This document shows positions 55,221 to 64,000 of a DNA stretch of 64,000 nucleotides, one piece after another. This stretch comes from Thecaphora thlaspeos (taxonomy: Eukaryota; Basidiomycota; Ustilaginomycetes; Urocystidales; Glomosporiaceae). The notes beneath the pieces are model-generated. The model was not told where the DNA came from, searched no databases, and was given only the letters and a program-made list of their open reading frames with translations. The translations under genes and the position numbers were made by a program. The DNA lies in contig UWYS01000003.1 in NCBI GenBank assembly GCA_900291925.1, positions 992,001 to 1,056,000 of the forward strand, in the 5' to 3' direction. Positions within the stretch are counted from its first letter, which is position 1. Each line of letters begins with the position of its first letter.

Positions 55221-55616
55221 GATCGTCCGATGGGCGATGGAGATTGATATACCCCCCCCCCCCCTTGCTTTTGCTTGCGCACTGTCCGTTGATACTTACT
55301 CAGAGAAGAGGAGACGTTGTAGATAGAAGAAGGTGGTGCTGGAAGTGCTAGAGAGGGAAGGCTGGATAGATTGGAGTCACTGTCGTGCGCGTGCGTGAGG
55401 GGAAGATTGCGGGGTCACGGCGCAAGAAATCACCGCTCATCGCCACCACGTCCGAGGTGCGACGACGAGAGACGTCGCGGAAGTCAGGCAGCCGGCGCCG
55501 TATCTCGTTCTTCCTCACACCTCGTGCCCGGTCGGCTTTTGGTTTGAAGCGTCGTCCTTATTCCCCCCCGCCACTCCTCACACCCTCACACCACGCCCCA
55601 CCGCACCTAACCCAGC
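55221..55616. other. Intergenic region with poly-C run
   Basis: A 396-base stretch between two plus-strand genes. It has a poly-C run of about a dozen bases near 55251-55264, a place where sequence errors are likely. No gene is supported. Confidence 0.5.
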
Positions 55617-56695
55617 ATGACCGCACCACCTCCTGCCCACCTACACGTCGAAACACCTCTCATCCACTCACCACATCTCTCCTCGTCTACGGGGCACAAC
55701 GTCTTTCTGAAACTCGACAACCTCCAACCGAGCGGTAGCTTTAAAGTACGCGGCATCTCACTCGTCTCTCTCGTCGCCTATTCTCGGTACGGCATCTCGT
55801 CACTTCATCCGGTGGAAATGCAGGTCTAGCGGTAGCCTACTACTCGCAACAACTCGCTATACGTTGCACGGTGTTCCTTCCGAACACTACCGAAGGGAGC
55901 GTCAAGGACAAGTTGAAGAGTTACGGCGCGGACGTCAAAGTGGAAGGAGTGGTTTGGAATGATGCTGACGCGGCGGCAAGATCGTTCTGTCAGAACGAAA
56001 AAGGAGATGGAGGAAAGGTGTATATTCATCCGTTCGAAGGTGAAGATCTCGTCAAGGGACACGCGTCCATCGTAACAGAGGTATACGATCAGATGCCAAA
56101 CGACCAACCTATCGACGCCATCATCTGCGCAGTGGGTGGAGGTGGTGGTTTGTTGGGCGGTATACTACACGCTCTCAACACCTTCACACCACGCTCCTCT
56201 TGCACCGATGCCGACGTCTCGACAAAGGTAGTGACGACGCAATGTTTCGAGACAGATAGCTTTACACGATCCTACCTCTCCTCCTTCGCGACGCGAGGTA
56301 GGATGAACTTGGTCACGCTCGATAACATTGCGTCCAAAGCTACGTCGATGGGAACGAAACTTTGTTCCAGCGTCGCTCTTAAAGCCGCAATCGACTATCC
56401 GAACATCACGACGGTCAGGGTAGATGATGACCTAGCTGCAAGTGCAGTATGGCGCTTTCATCGCGATCATCATTTCTTAGTGGAACTTAGCTGTGGAGCG
56501 GCGTTGGCGCCTGTCTATTCGAACGAGAGGATACTCGACAATATCCTGACGAAGCCAGAGAGGCAGAGGAAGAACTTAGTCGTTGTCGTATGTGGTGGTT
56601 CCAAGGTGGATCTGGCTATGGTAGAAGCGTACGAGAGAGAGATGGGCGATATGCAGGCAAAGGGAAAGGCCGATGTAGATGGTCATGCTGTCTAG
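55617..56695 (+). CDS. PLP-dependent L-serine/L-threonine dehydratase, apparent one-base frameshift
   Basis: The ATG at 55617 opens the frame that contains LQPSGSFKVRG, in which the Lys binds pyridoxal phosphate. The match to the family then continues in another frame from HLVTSSGGNAGLAVAYYS, the phosphate-binding loop, to a TAG at 56693-56695. The switch falls at about 55790-55793, where one missing base would restore the frame. There is too little space for an intron. The rest is intact: SYGADVKVEG, IHPFEGEDLVKGH, the Gly-rich ICAVGGGGGLLGG loop, and a C-terminal VVVVCGGSKVDL. These enzymes deaminate Ser or Thr to pyruvate or 2-oxobutyrate (yeast Cha1 type). The whole would be about 359 residues, a usual length. 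It is convergent with the EF-G2 gene, 96 bases away. Confidence 0.85.
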
Positions 56696-56791
56696 ATATC
56701 TGCTGCAGTTGAATCATGATACAGTTCCGCGAATCAGGGTCAAGCTTCCCCAAGCCAGGCCAGGCCGAAGCAGCCAGAGGAATGGATGAAT

Positions 56792-59700
56792 CTACCGACC
56801 CAACTCTTCCATGATCTCGCCCTGTCTCGCCTTGGAGACCTTCATGAATCCGCTCAGGTTCATATCAAAGCTGCCGCTTCCGCCCGTGAGTGCCCTCAAC
56901 CTGCTGCTGTACCGCACCAGTCGAGCGAGCGGTACGCTAGCATGCACCACCGTCTGACCGCCGCCTCCGCCGCCCATCGCACCCGTCGAGGACGCGAGAT
57001 CGTTCAATGCTCCGACTTCCAGCGCTTCCGAAGGGATGTAGATATCCTCCGCACCACCACCCTCGTGCGCGGAGAAAGAGGAGGATGTCGACGAGTCGGT
57101 GGAATGCTCGACGTCCAATACCGTGGCGTCCTGTTCGTTTGTCAGGTCTGAAACTACCTTGCCGAGATCGGAAGCAGAGATGGAGAGTCGAACGTGCATC
57201 ACCGGTTCCATCAGTGTCGTCAATGCACCTGTTCCCGTTCCCGTCCCACCTCCGCCCAGAGGAGGAGGTGGGTTCAGAGCGCGACGAAGTAACGTAGTCA
57301 CGAGCATCGAGATCGAGCTGGGCGTAGAGAGCTCCGCGCCAAAGAGCTGAGGGTGCGAGATGGTAAGGTGTAGGTTGGTGAGTGGGTTCGAGGTGAGTGG
57401 ACCGCGCGCGAGGGCGGCGAGTGCTCCACCGCGGAACGACGCGAGGAGGGAGGTCATGTCCATCCCGGAGAGGTCGGTCGAGGCGGCGTCGGTCGGCGAG
57501 GATGGCGATGCGCTGCGACGAGCTGCGCCGGCTCGTCGAGCTTTGGCCTCTTCCTCGGAGAGGTACCCTTCTATATCCCCTTGATCCTCTGCGCCCGCCA
57601 CGGCCTTCCTCGACGGCGCGCCCTCCTCCTCCTTCTTCTCCTGTCGATCAAGCCTGACCTCTATCTTGTTCCCGCCCAGCGCCGGATCGCCCTCCTCGCC
57701 CTCTCCCATCGCCCGCACGTGCAATCTACACCCGACCTTGACCTTCTTGCCACCCATCTCCCTATCCAGTACCCCCTCCACCGTCAGGCCACGCTCATCG
57801 ACGCTATCCGCCAACGTCTCCCTGTAGCTCATCCTGACACCACCCATTGATGCTCGGACGTTGAACTCATTCTCCAGTCTATCCTTGGCGATCTCTAGGT
57901 GCAGTTCGCCCATGCCGCTCAAGACTGTCTGACCCGTTCCCGTCCCGGTCGATGCAGCGGCCGCGCCGGCACTTGATCCGCTGGACGTTACGCCATCGTC
58001 GAGACGCAGCGACGGGTCGGTACGCACCAGCATCGCCAGCGCTTCCAGCACGGCCGATTCGTCCGACTTGGAGCGCGGCTCAATGCTCATGCTAAACACG
58101 GGCGGTGGGACGTGGACGCGTTTCAGCCGGAGAGACTTGACGTCCGCACCCGAGCTGGAATCGACCAGCGTATCGCCCGTCCTTGTGTCCTTGAGCCCGA
58201 GCAGCACGCCAATCTGACCGGCGCGCAGTGTGTTGGTCTCGATGTACTGGTCCGCAAAGGGGAGCATGACGCGCGATAGCCGTTCGCGCGACTGCGTCGT
58301 CGTGTTGAAGAGCGACGTGGTGCGTTGCAGCGTCCCCGAGTAGACGCGGACAAACGTCGTAGGGCCGCGCCGCTTATCGTGCACCACCTTGAAGGCGAGC
58401 AGCGTGGTGCGGCGATCGTCGATCGGGATTATCATTTCGTTGCTGGGCGGCGCGGCGCTGGCGGTCGCGGTGTCCTCTTTCGAGGTGGCGCCTCCTTTGC
58501 CCTTCGCTGTGGGAACAGTAGCGGCGCTGCGAGAACGGGCCTGTGACGAGGGATTCGCTGCGACGCTTCCCGTCACGGCGGGCTTGTCGTTGGGGCTAGG
58601 TAGGAACTCTGCCACCGCATCGAGAAGGGGCTGAACGCCGATGTTTTTGGCCGCCGAGCCGCACAGGACCGGCAAGACGGTACCCTGCAACGTCTGCCTG
58701 CGTATGGCCGCCTTGATCGACTGCGGCTGGATCAGGGTGTGCGGTTCCTCGTTGGAGCCCGAAGGCTGCAAGAAGAGCTCCTCGAGCAGCTCGTCATCTA
58801 GCGATGCCAGCGTCTCCACCAGTGCGTGTCTCGCTTTGGTTGCTTCGTCCCACAGTGCCGCCTCGCCTTCGCTCTTAACGAACGGCCGCCGTGTCACCGT
58901 CTCACCCGCATTGCCAGAAAAGGTGAGCTTCTCCATCGTCAACAGGTCCAGTACGCCACCTATCCCAGCCTCGTCTCCCTTTCCGGACAGGGGCAAGGGA
59001 AGTTGCAGCACAATCGGCCGTCGGTGCAGACCGCTAGCCAGGATGCTGCGGACGGACCGCGAGAGCGATGCGCCGGTCCGGTCGAGCTTGTTTACGAAGA
59101 GCAGGAGGCTTCTGACGTCGTACCTCGCCGCCTGCTTCCATACCATCTCAGTCTGCGCCTCGACGCCCTCGACTCCGTCCAGCACCACGACGGCACCGTC
59201 GACGACGCGAAGGGCGCGTTCCACCTCGATGCCAAAGTCGATGTGACCCGGCGTGTCGACTAGCGTGATGCCGGCCTGGTCGTCTGCCTTCCGTTTTTCA
59301 TCCTCGACTGTCGATGGAGACCACCATACCGGCCCGACGGCGGCAGACTGGATGGTGATACCGCGCTGCCGCTCCTGCTCCAGAAAGTCGGTGACGGTGC
59401 TGCCGCTGTCGACGTCGCCGGGCGTGCCGCTGATCACTGCCTTTGCAGAGCCAGGCGTGGGAGGTGTTAGGGCATCTGTGAGGTGGAGAAGGCGCTCGGT
59501 GAGCGTCGTCTTGCCGGCATCGATGTGGGCGATGATGGAGATGTTGCGCAGCTGTCGGGTCGGCACCCTTTCCGGGTCCGGTGGCGACGGTGCAGCGTTA
59601 GAGGTGCTGGCGAGGTGAGCCGTGGTGCAGTGGAAGGTGCGTGACTGGAGCTGCGCTGCCGAGGGAATAGACGCGTGGACGCAGGAAGAGACACGCTGAC

Positions 59701-59845
59701 GGGTCGGGACTGCGGACGAAGATGGGCGAAGAGTGGGGGCCGCCGCAGACGAGGGGGAGGAAGGGATGCGGGCGGACAGGGTGCGGGCCCCTCCGGTGCG
59801 GCTTGCCGGACGACCACCGACAGCGAGGACGCGCGAGGGTAGCAT
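56792..59845 (-). CDS. MEF2: Mitochondrial elongation factor G2 / ribosome-releasing factor 2
   Basis: A single exon of 1017 residues; the open frame reaches 59968 but the first ATG is at 59845. The first 90 residues are Arg/Ser/Ala-rich and look like a mitochondrial targeting sequence. The GTPase has AHIDAGKTT (residues 106-114), the switch-I segment ERQRGITIQSAA, DTPGH and NKLD. The segment GDVDSGSTVTDFLEQE resembles EF-G2 (yeast Mef2, human GFM2) more than EF-G1. EF-G2 works with ribosome recycling factor to split mitochondrial ribosomes. Domain II-like FKVVHDKRRGPTTFVRVYSG, a domain III GMGELHLEI motif, and a C-terminal EF-G IV/V region are present. A disordered insertion rich in Ser/Gly/Thr, plus another with KKEEE, makes it longer than most homologues. 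Confidence 0.93.
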   Translation of the reverse strand: MLPSRVLAVGGRPASRTGGARTLSARIPSSPSSAAAPTLRPSSSAVPTRQRVSSCVHASIPSAAQLQSRTFHCTTAHLASTSNAAPSPPDPERVPTRQLRNISIIAHIDAGKTTLTERLLHLTDALTPPTPGSAKAVISGTPGDVDSGSTVTDFLEQERQRGITIQSAAVGPVWWSPSTVEDEKRKADDQAGITLVDTPGHIDFGIEVERALRVVDGAVVVLDGVEGVEAQTEMVWKQAARYDVRSLLLFVNKLDRTGASLSRSVRSILASGLHRRPIVLQLPLPLSGKGDEAGIGGVLDLLTMEKLTFSGNAGETVTRRPFVKSEGEAALWDEATKARHALVETLASLDDELLEELFLQPSGSNEEPHTLIQPQSIKAAIRRQTLQGTVLPVLCGSAAKNIGVQPLLDAVAEFLPSPNDKPAVTGSVAANPSSQARSRSAATVPTAKGKGGATSKEDTATASAAPPSNEMIIPIDDRRTTLLAFKVVHDKRRGPTTFVRVYSGTLQRTTSLFNTTTQSRERLSRVMLPFADQYIETNTLRAGQIGVLLGLKDTRTGDTLVDSSSGADVKSLRLKRVHVPPPVFSMSIEPRSKSDESAVLEALAMLVRTDPSLRLDDGVTSSGSSAGAAAASTGTGTGQTVLSGMGELHLEIAKDRLENEFNVRASMGGVRMSYRETLADSVDERGLTVEGVLDREMGGKKVKVGCRLHVRAMGEGEEGDPALGGNKIEVRLDRQEKKEEEGAPSRKAVAGAEDQGDIEGYLSEEEAKARRAGAARRSASPSSPTDAASTDLSGMDMTSLLASFRGGALAALARGPLTSNPLTNLHLTISHPQLFGAELSTPSSISMLVTTLLRRALNPPPPLGGGGTGTGTGALTTLMEPVMHVRLSISASDLGKVVSDLTNEQDATVLDVEHSTDSSTSSSFSAHEGGGAEDIYIPSEALEVGALNDLASSTGAMGGGGGGQTVVHASVPLARLVRYSSRLRALTGGSGSFDMNLSGFMKVSKARQGEIMEELGR

Positions 59846-60209
59846 GGTGCTCTTGTCTGCCCCTCGTCGGATGGGTGTGTGGCTCCGAGAAGGAGATTGT
59901 GCAGCGGGCGAGGGAGATGGTGGAAGAGCGAAGAGCCGACAGGGCCAGTTGCCAGCGAGGGCTCCCAATTCTTCTTATGCCTTTCGCTCTCTTGGGCCGA
60001 CTCCCGAGATTCTGTTCGCCGCACATCTGCGACACGCTGCCGCGACAAGCCATGAGCCAACATCGGCTCAGCTGGTCATCGTCGCTATCGATACGCACCG
60101 AGTCGCTCTCATCCCTTGCCTGGTCAGACGTGTGCCAGCATCCGGCTTCTCGGGGCACCTTCCAACAGCCCGCACTCAACTGCTGGGACGCGGGACAATA
60201 TATCATACC
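59846..60209. other. Intergenic gap between two minus-strand genes
   Basis: A 364-base gap that should hold the 3' UTR of the helicase gene and the promoter of MEF2. No gene is visible. Confidence 0.5.
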
Positions 60210-63200
60210 TCACCGCTTCCCTCTCCCGCTTGGCGCTCTTCTCGCCATGCCCATCCCCAATCTTCTCTTCCCTCCTGCCGCAGCCGTCGGCAGCGGCCCC
60301 GCCGCTCCTCCTCGAACGCTTCCACCACTCACGCCCTTACCTCCTCCCTCTTTGCCGCCGCCGCAGCCGCGATCGAGCGCAGCCCGAAACTCGTCCGCTA
60401 CCGCTTCCGCCTCTTCCTTGTTGGCTGGCAGCAGGTCGAGCAGGCTCGTCATGCTGTTGTTGTGTGCCTGCTGAAAGCTCTCCAGATCCGCCCTGCGTCG
60501 CGGTGCCATGCCGTCCGTTCGGCCCGATGCCACTTCGATCGCATCTTCGGGCCGCGCGTGCAGGCGCACTCCGTCGGTGAATCGAGGTGGGCGAGGTGGT
60601 TGTAGCGCCTCCTGTCTGCCGCCGCCGCCGCCTCGAGCTTCGCGCTCTGCCTTTTGCCGCGCCTGAATGCTCGGCGGTAGCAAGGGTCGCTTCGTCCTAT
60701 AGCCGCCCGCGACGCCGCCGCTGACACCCGTGCCGAGCATGCTACCCGACATCGTCCGTCCGCCATTGTGTAGCCCCGAAGCGGATAGGTAGACTCCTCC
60801 GGTCGCGCCCTCCGCTTTCGCACCGCCTCTACTGCTGCTGCTGCTGCTGTTGCTGCTGCCGTCAAAGTCGTCGTCATCCAAGACGGAAGAGTAAGATCCG
60901 ATCTGGGGTCGCGAGAAGCCGAGATTCTGTCTCAAGCCTGCGTCGGCCCCTCCCCCTTTCCCTCCCACTTGACCGGATCTGAAGCCAGACGACGAATGAG
61001 AAGAGGCAGGCGAGCCCGATCTTCCCATGTTACTGTTGCTGAAAGCTCCCAGGCTCGACGACGGCGCAAACGATCCGCTTCCGCTGAACCTACCGAGCGA
61101 TACCCCCTGGTCGAGACTGCTGAAGCCAGAGTTCCACCGGTTGCTGTACCCGCCTCCTCCTCGACCGCCGCCGCCGCCGTAGCTGCCACGACCACCGCTT
61201 TCTGCGCGCCTCTCGTATGCCTCGGCACCGTCGAGGGCTTTGATGTCCCTCGCCAGCTTCGACTTGTCAAACTGCCGCACCGCCTCGTCCAGCGCCGCCT
61301 GTTCCGGCTTTGCCTTGCTCGTCACCTTGACGATCATGTCGAGCGCCTCGCCGTCGAGGTCGGGTCGGTCTGTGCAGAATTGGATCGCCTTCTTATCGTT
61401 CCTCTCCGAGCCGCCAGCATCGGGCTTAGCGATCGATTCGATAAAATGGCTCAGCACCTTGTCCCGCGTTTCGCCGCCCTGCATCCGGACCGAGCTGTGG
61501 CAGAGGTAAAGCATCGTCTCGGCGCGCGTCATGGCGACATAGAGCAGGCGGCACTCTTCGTCGATCTCGTGCGGCTGCTCGCAGCGAAAGGCCGGGTAAG
61601 TGCCCTCCTCGACCGACGGCACAAACACCACCGGCCCTGCAGTACAGGCGAGGCGAGCAAAGAGCGTTGGTAAGGAGGTGGCGTCAGTCGACGAATCGTA
61701 TATTTTCGGACCGGGCTAGTCCATCCGCCCGCAGCATACTCACATTCCAGACCTTTGGCCGCGTGGCACGTCGAGATCGTCACCTTGGGCTTCGCCTTAC
61801 CGTCCTCGTCTTCGGCATCGGCAGTATCGGTGGCAAGGATGCTCGCCTCGAGAAAGATTCTCAGCGGCGTTTTCTCTTCTTCGTCCTCGTCGTCTTCATC
61901 GTCGTCGTCGACGGGGATGGCGAGCGTCTCGAGATCTTCTCTAGAGTCCGGGTCGTCCCTTTTCGTCTTGGACGGAGAGCCGCTCGAGCGGTCGAGCATC
62001 GCTTCCCTGAAGGTCTGCTTAGCCTTCTTCCTCACGCGCTCCGTATCAGGCTGGCGCGACGTTCTGAGCTTGCTCTTGTCGTCTTCGTCGCTGCTGACAA
62101 GATCGATCACCTCCTCGTTGTCGTCGTCCGACTGCTCTCGCTTGAGCGGCCCGCTCTTGCCCTTGGAGCGCTGCGACATCGTCGACTGCTGCGAAGGCTG
62201 GGACGGTGCTTTTGTCGATGGCGTGCCAGTGAGCAAGCTCTCATGATCGTCGTGGTACGGGTCGACAAAGTCGCCGTCCTCCTCCACCTCCTCCAGTCCG
62301 CCATTGTCGGCGTCCAGGCCGCCATCCTCATACCTGTTGAGCATCGCGGCGGCCGTCTGCTCGTCGCTCGTCTCAAGCAATTTCGCGAAACTGATCAGCT
62401 CCTTGACGTTCTCCCAGCGCGACTCGAAATCCGGCTCCTTCCTCAGGTGGCTCTCATAATCGATCCGCTTCAGCAGCGCCTCAATCAGGTCCGAGACCGG
62501 CTTCCTCTGCTGCGCCATCTCGCGAAGCTCGACCACCGCGCCCACCAGCTCGCCAAGCCCCTTTTTCAGGACGGGCCCGATCCCGGGGATCTTGAGCCTG
62601 CCGCTGACGACACGCTCGGCCACTTCCATCGGCTTGAGGCCGCGCGTGTGACCTTGGGAGCGCAGGTCGCCGATCTTGTTCTCGCCAATCCCGCGCTTGG
62701 GAACGTTGACGACACGGACAAAGGCCGGGGTGAATCCCGGGTTATCGGCGAGTGAGAGGTAGCCGAGAATGTCCTTGACCTCCATTCGATCGAAGAACTT
62801 GTGCCCGCCCACCATGCGGCTGAAGATGCCTTGCGCCTGAAACTCGGCCTCGATCGCTCGGCTGAGGGCGTTGAACCGGAGCAGCACGGCAAAATCGTTG
62901 AAGTTCAGTAACCTGCCAGAATAGGCGATGATCCGCTTGATCTCCGAGGCGATGAACCACGCCTCGCGCTGCGCGGTGCTGTTCCACCTCAGCGTCACCG
63001 GCGGGCCGCGCGGGTGGGACGTGTGGAGGCCCTTTTCCACCCTAGCTCGATCTGCGAGATCGACAGCGAAGGCGACGGAGATGGCGACAAGGGAGGAAGA
63101 AGCGTAGAGCTCAGTGTCAGCGTGGCCTCGCCTCGCCTTTAGCAGCGCACGACCGATCATTTTCTGTCCGCTTGTCCGTCACTTCTCTCGGCTCACCCTG

Positions 63201-64000
63201 CTGGACGACCTTGAGGGAAGCCTCGAGGATGGCGCTGGTGCTGCGGTAGTTTTCCTCGAGCCTGACCTGCTCGGTCCCCTTGAAATCCTTGCACATCTTC
63301 TTGAGGTTGCCGACCTCTGCGCTGCGCCAGCCGTAGATGCTCTGGTCTGGGTCGCCGACGATGCTGATGGACCGGCAGTGGACGGCCATGAGGCTCATGA
63401 GCATGTACTGTGTCGTGTTGGTGTCCTGGAACTCGTCGACTAGAACATGCTCAATAGTGCGTGCAATGTCTGGGTGCTGGCGGAAGAGCTCGACGCCGTA
63501 GACAAGGAGGTCGTCAAAGTCGAGCGCGTTTGCTCTGCGCAGTTCCTCTTGGTAGCGGACGTAGACGTCGGCCATGACCATCTTGTAGCTGGAGCCGAAC
63601 TTGTTGAGGATGCCCTTGGCGGTCGACTGCTGCGACGACGAGGCTGACGACTTGAGCGCCTCGTGGCGATAGGCGACCGGGTCGATGTCCTTGGCCTTGG
63701 CCTTGGAGACCTCGGACATGGCCTGCTCCGGCTTGATCTGGAGATTGTCATCCTTGAGACGCTGCTCCATACTCTTGAGGATGACCTTGAACATCTTTTT
63801 GCTGTCGTCTGCGTCGACGATGGTGAAGTTGTTGGAGAGCTGGATGAGCTGGCCGTACTTGCGGAGGTACTTTGCGCAGGTAGCGTGGAAGGTGCCGATG
63901 ATGAGGTTGGCGGTGCGAACGGGACCGATGAGGGAGTTGAGGCGGGACTTCATCTCATTTGCGGCCTTGTTTGTGAATGTGACGACGACGATGTGGGCGG
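60210..64000 (-). CDS. UvrD/Srs2-like ATP-dependent DNA helicase, N-terminus beyond right edge
   Basis: Three exons are visible: from the edge to 63197, 63051-61744 and 61636-60210. Introns of 145 and 107 bases are GT-AG, and joining them restores motifs in phase; 1178 residues are seen. The first visible residues are AHIVVVTFTNKAANEM, motif Ia, so Walker A lies outside. Then come VDEFQDTN (motif II), GDPDQSIYGWR (III), VRLEENYRST (IV), CHAAKGLEW (V, created by the second splice) and LLYVAMTRA (VI). This is superfamily 1A helicase, 3'-5' on DNA. Fungal Srs2 strips Rad51 filaments and limits recombination. An acidic, Ser-rich insertion between motifs IV and V contains DDEDDEDEEEK. The long Gly/Ser-rich C-terminus fits an Srs2-type protein, but no PCNA or Rad51-binding motif is claimed. 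Family certain, orthology likely. Confidence 0.9.

Overview
The window is fungal nuclear DNA: GC-rich, with genes on both strands, short GT-AG introns (about 58-150 bases) and an alpha-aminoadipate reductase (LYS2), the marker of fungal lysine synthesis. Gene content and style suggest a basidiomycete, probably of the smut lineage (Ustilaginomycotina). That placement is inference; no rRNA or other phylogenetic marker is present.

Positions 1-23750 look like a pigment-type polyketide region. Two non-reducing polyketide synthase genes are divergently transcribed around a 3.3-kb spacer. The left one (minus strand) runs off the window after its SAT motif GYCTG. The right one (3735-9900, three exons) reads SAT-like, KS, AT, PT and TE, and I can find no acyl carrier protein in it. 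Convergent to it is a seven-exon Ayg1-type hydrolase with a signal peptide. Further right are an FSH1-type serine hydrolase and a secreted multicopper oxidase. PKS, Ayg1-type chain-shortening hydrolase and laccase together are the classic outline of a melanin-like pathway. A decayed tyrosine-recombinase retrotransposon of the DIRS/Ngaro group (about 12555-16870) lies between the Ayg1-like gene and the hydrolase.

Positions 24169-34500 hold a URC4/DUF1688 uracil-catabolism gene, a very long serine-rich protein of unknown function, and a 4-kb gene-poor stretch with one weak candidate spliced gene. Positions 35098-42321 hold LYS2 and, divergently, an IQM-like gene with an apparent frameshift.

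Positions 43644-47708 hold two adjacent glycine-rich, apparently Kex2-processed proteins. They share a module made of a basic-flanked hydrophobic helix, a short polar domain and a glycine-rich tail. Positions 48634-64000 hold housekeeping-type genes: an FHA-domain protein (Plm2/Tos4-like), a Bor1-type anion transporter, a serine/threonine dehydratase with an apparent one-base frameshift, a mitochondrial EF-G2, and an Srs2-like UvrD helicase that leaves the window on the right.

Splice sites were chosen by eye from GT-AG signals, reading-frame phase and family conservation. Many long open frames lack an ATG, so starts were placed at the first supported ATG.
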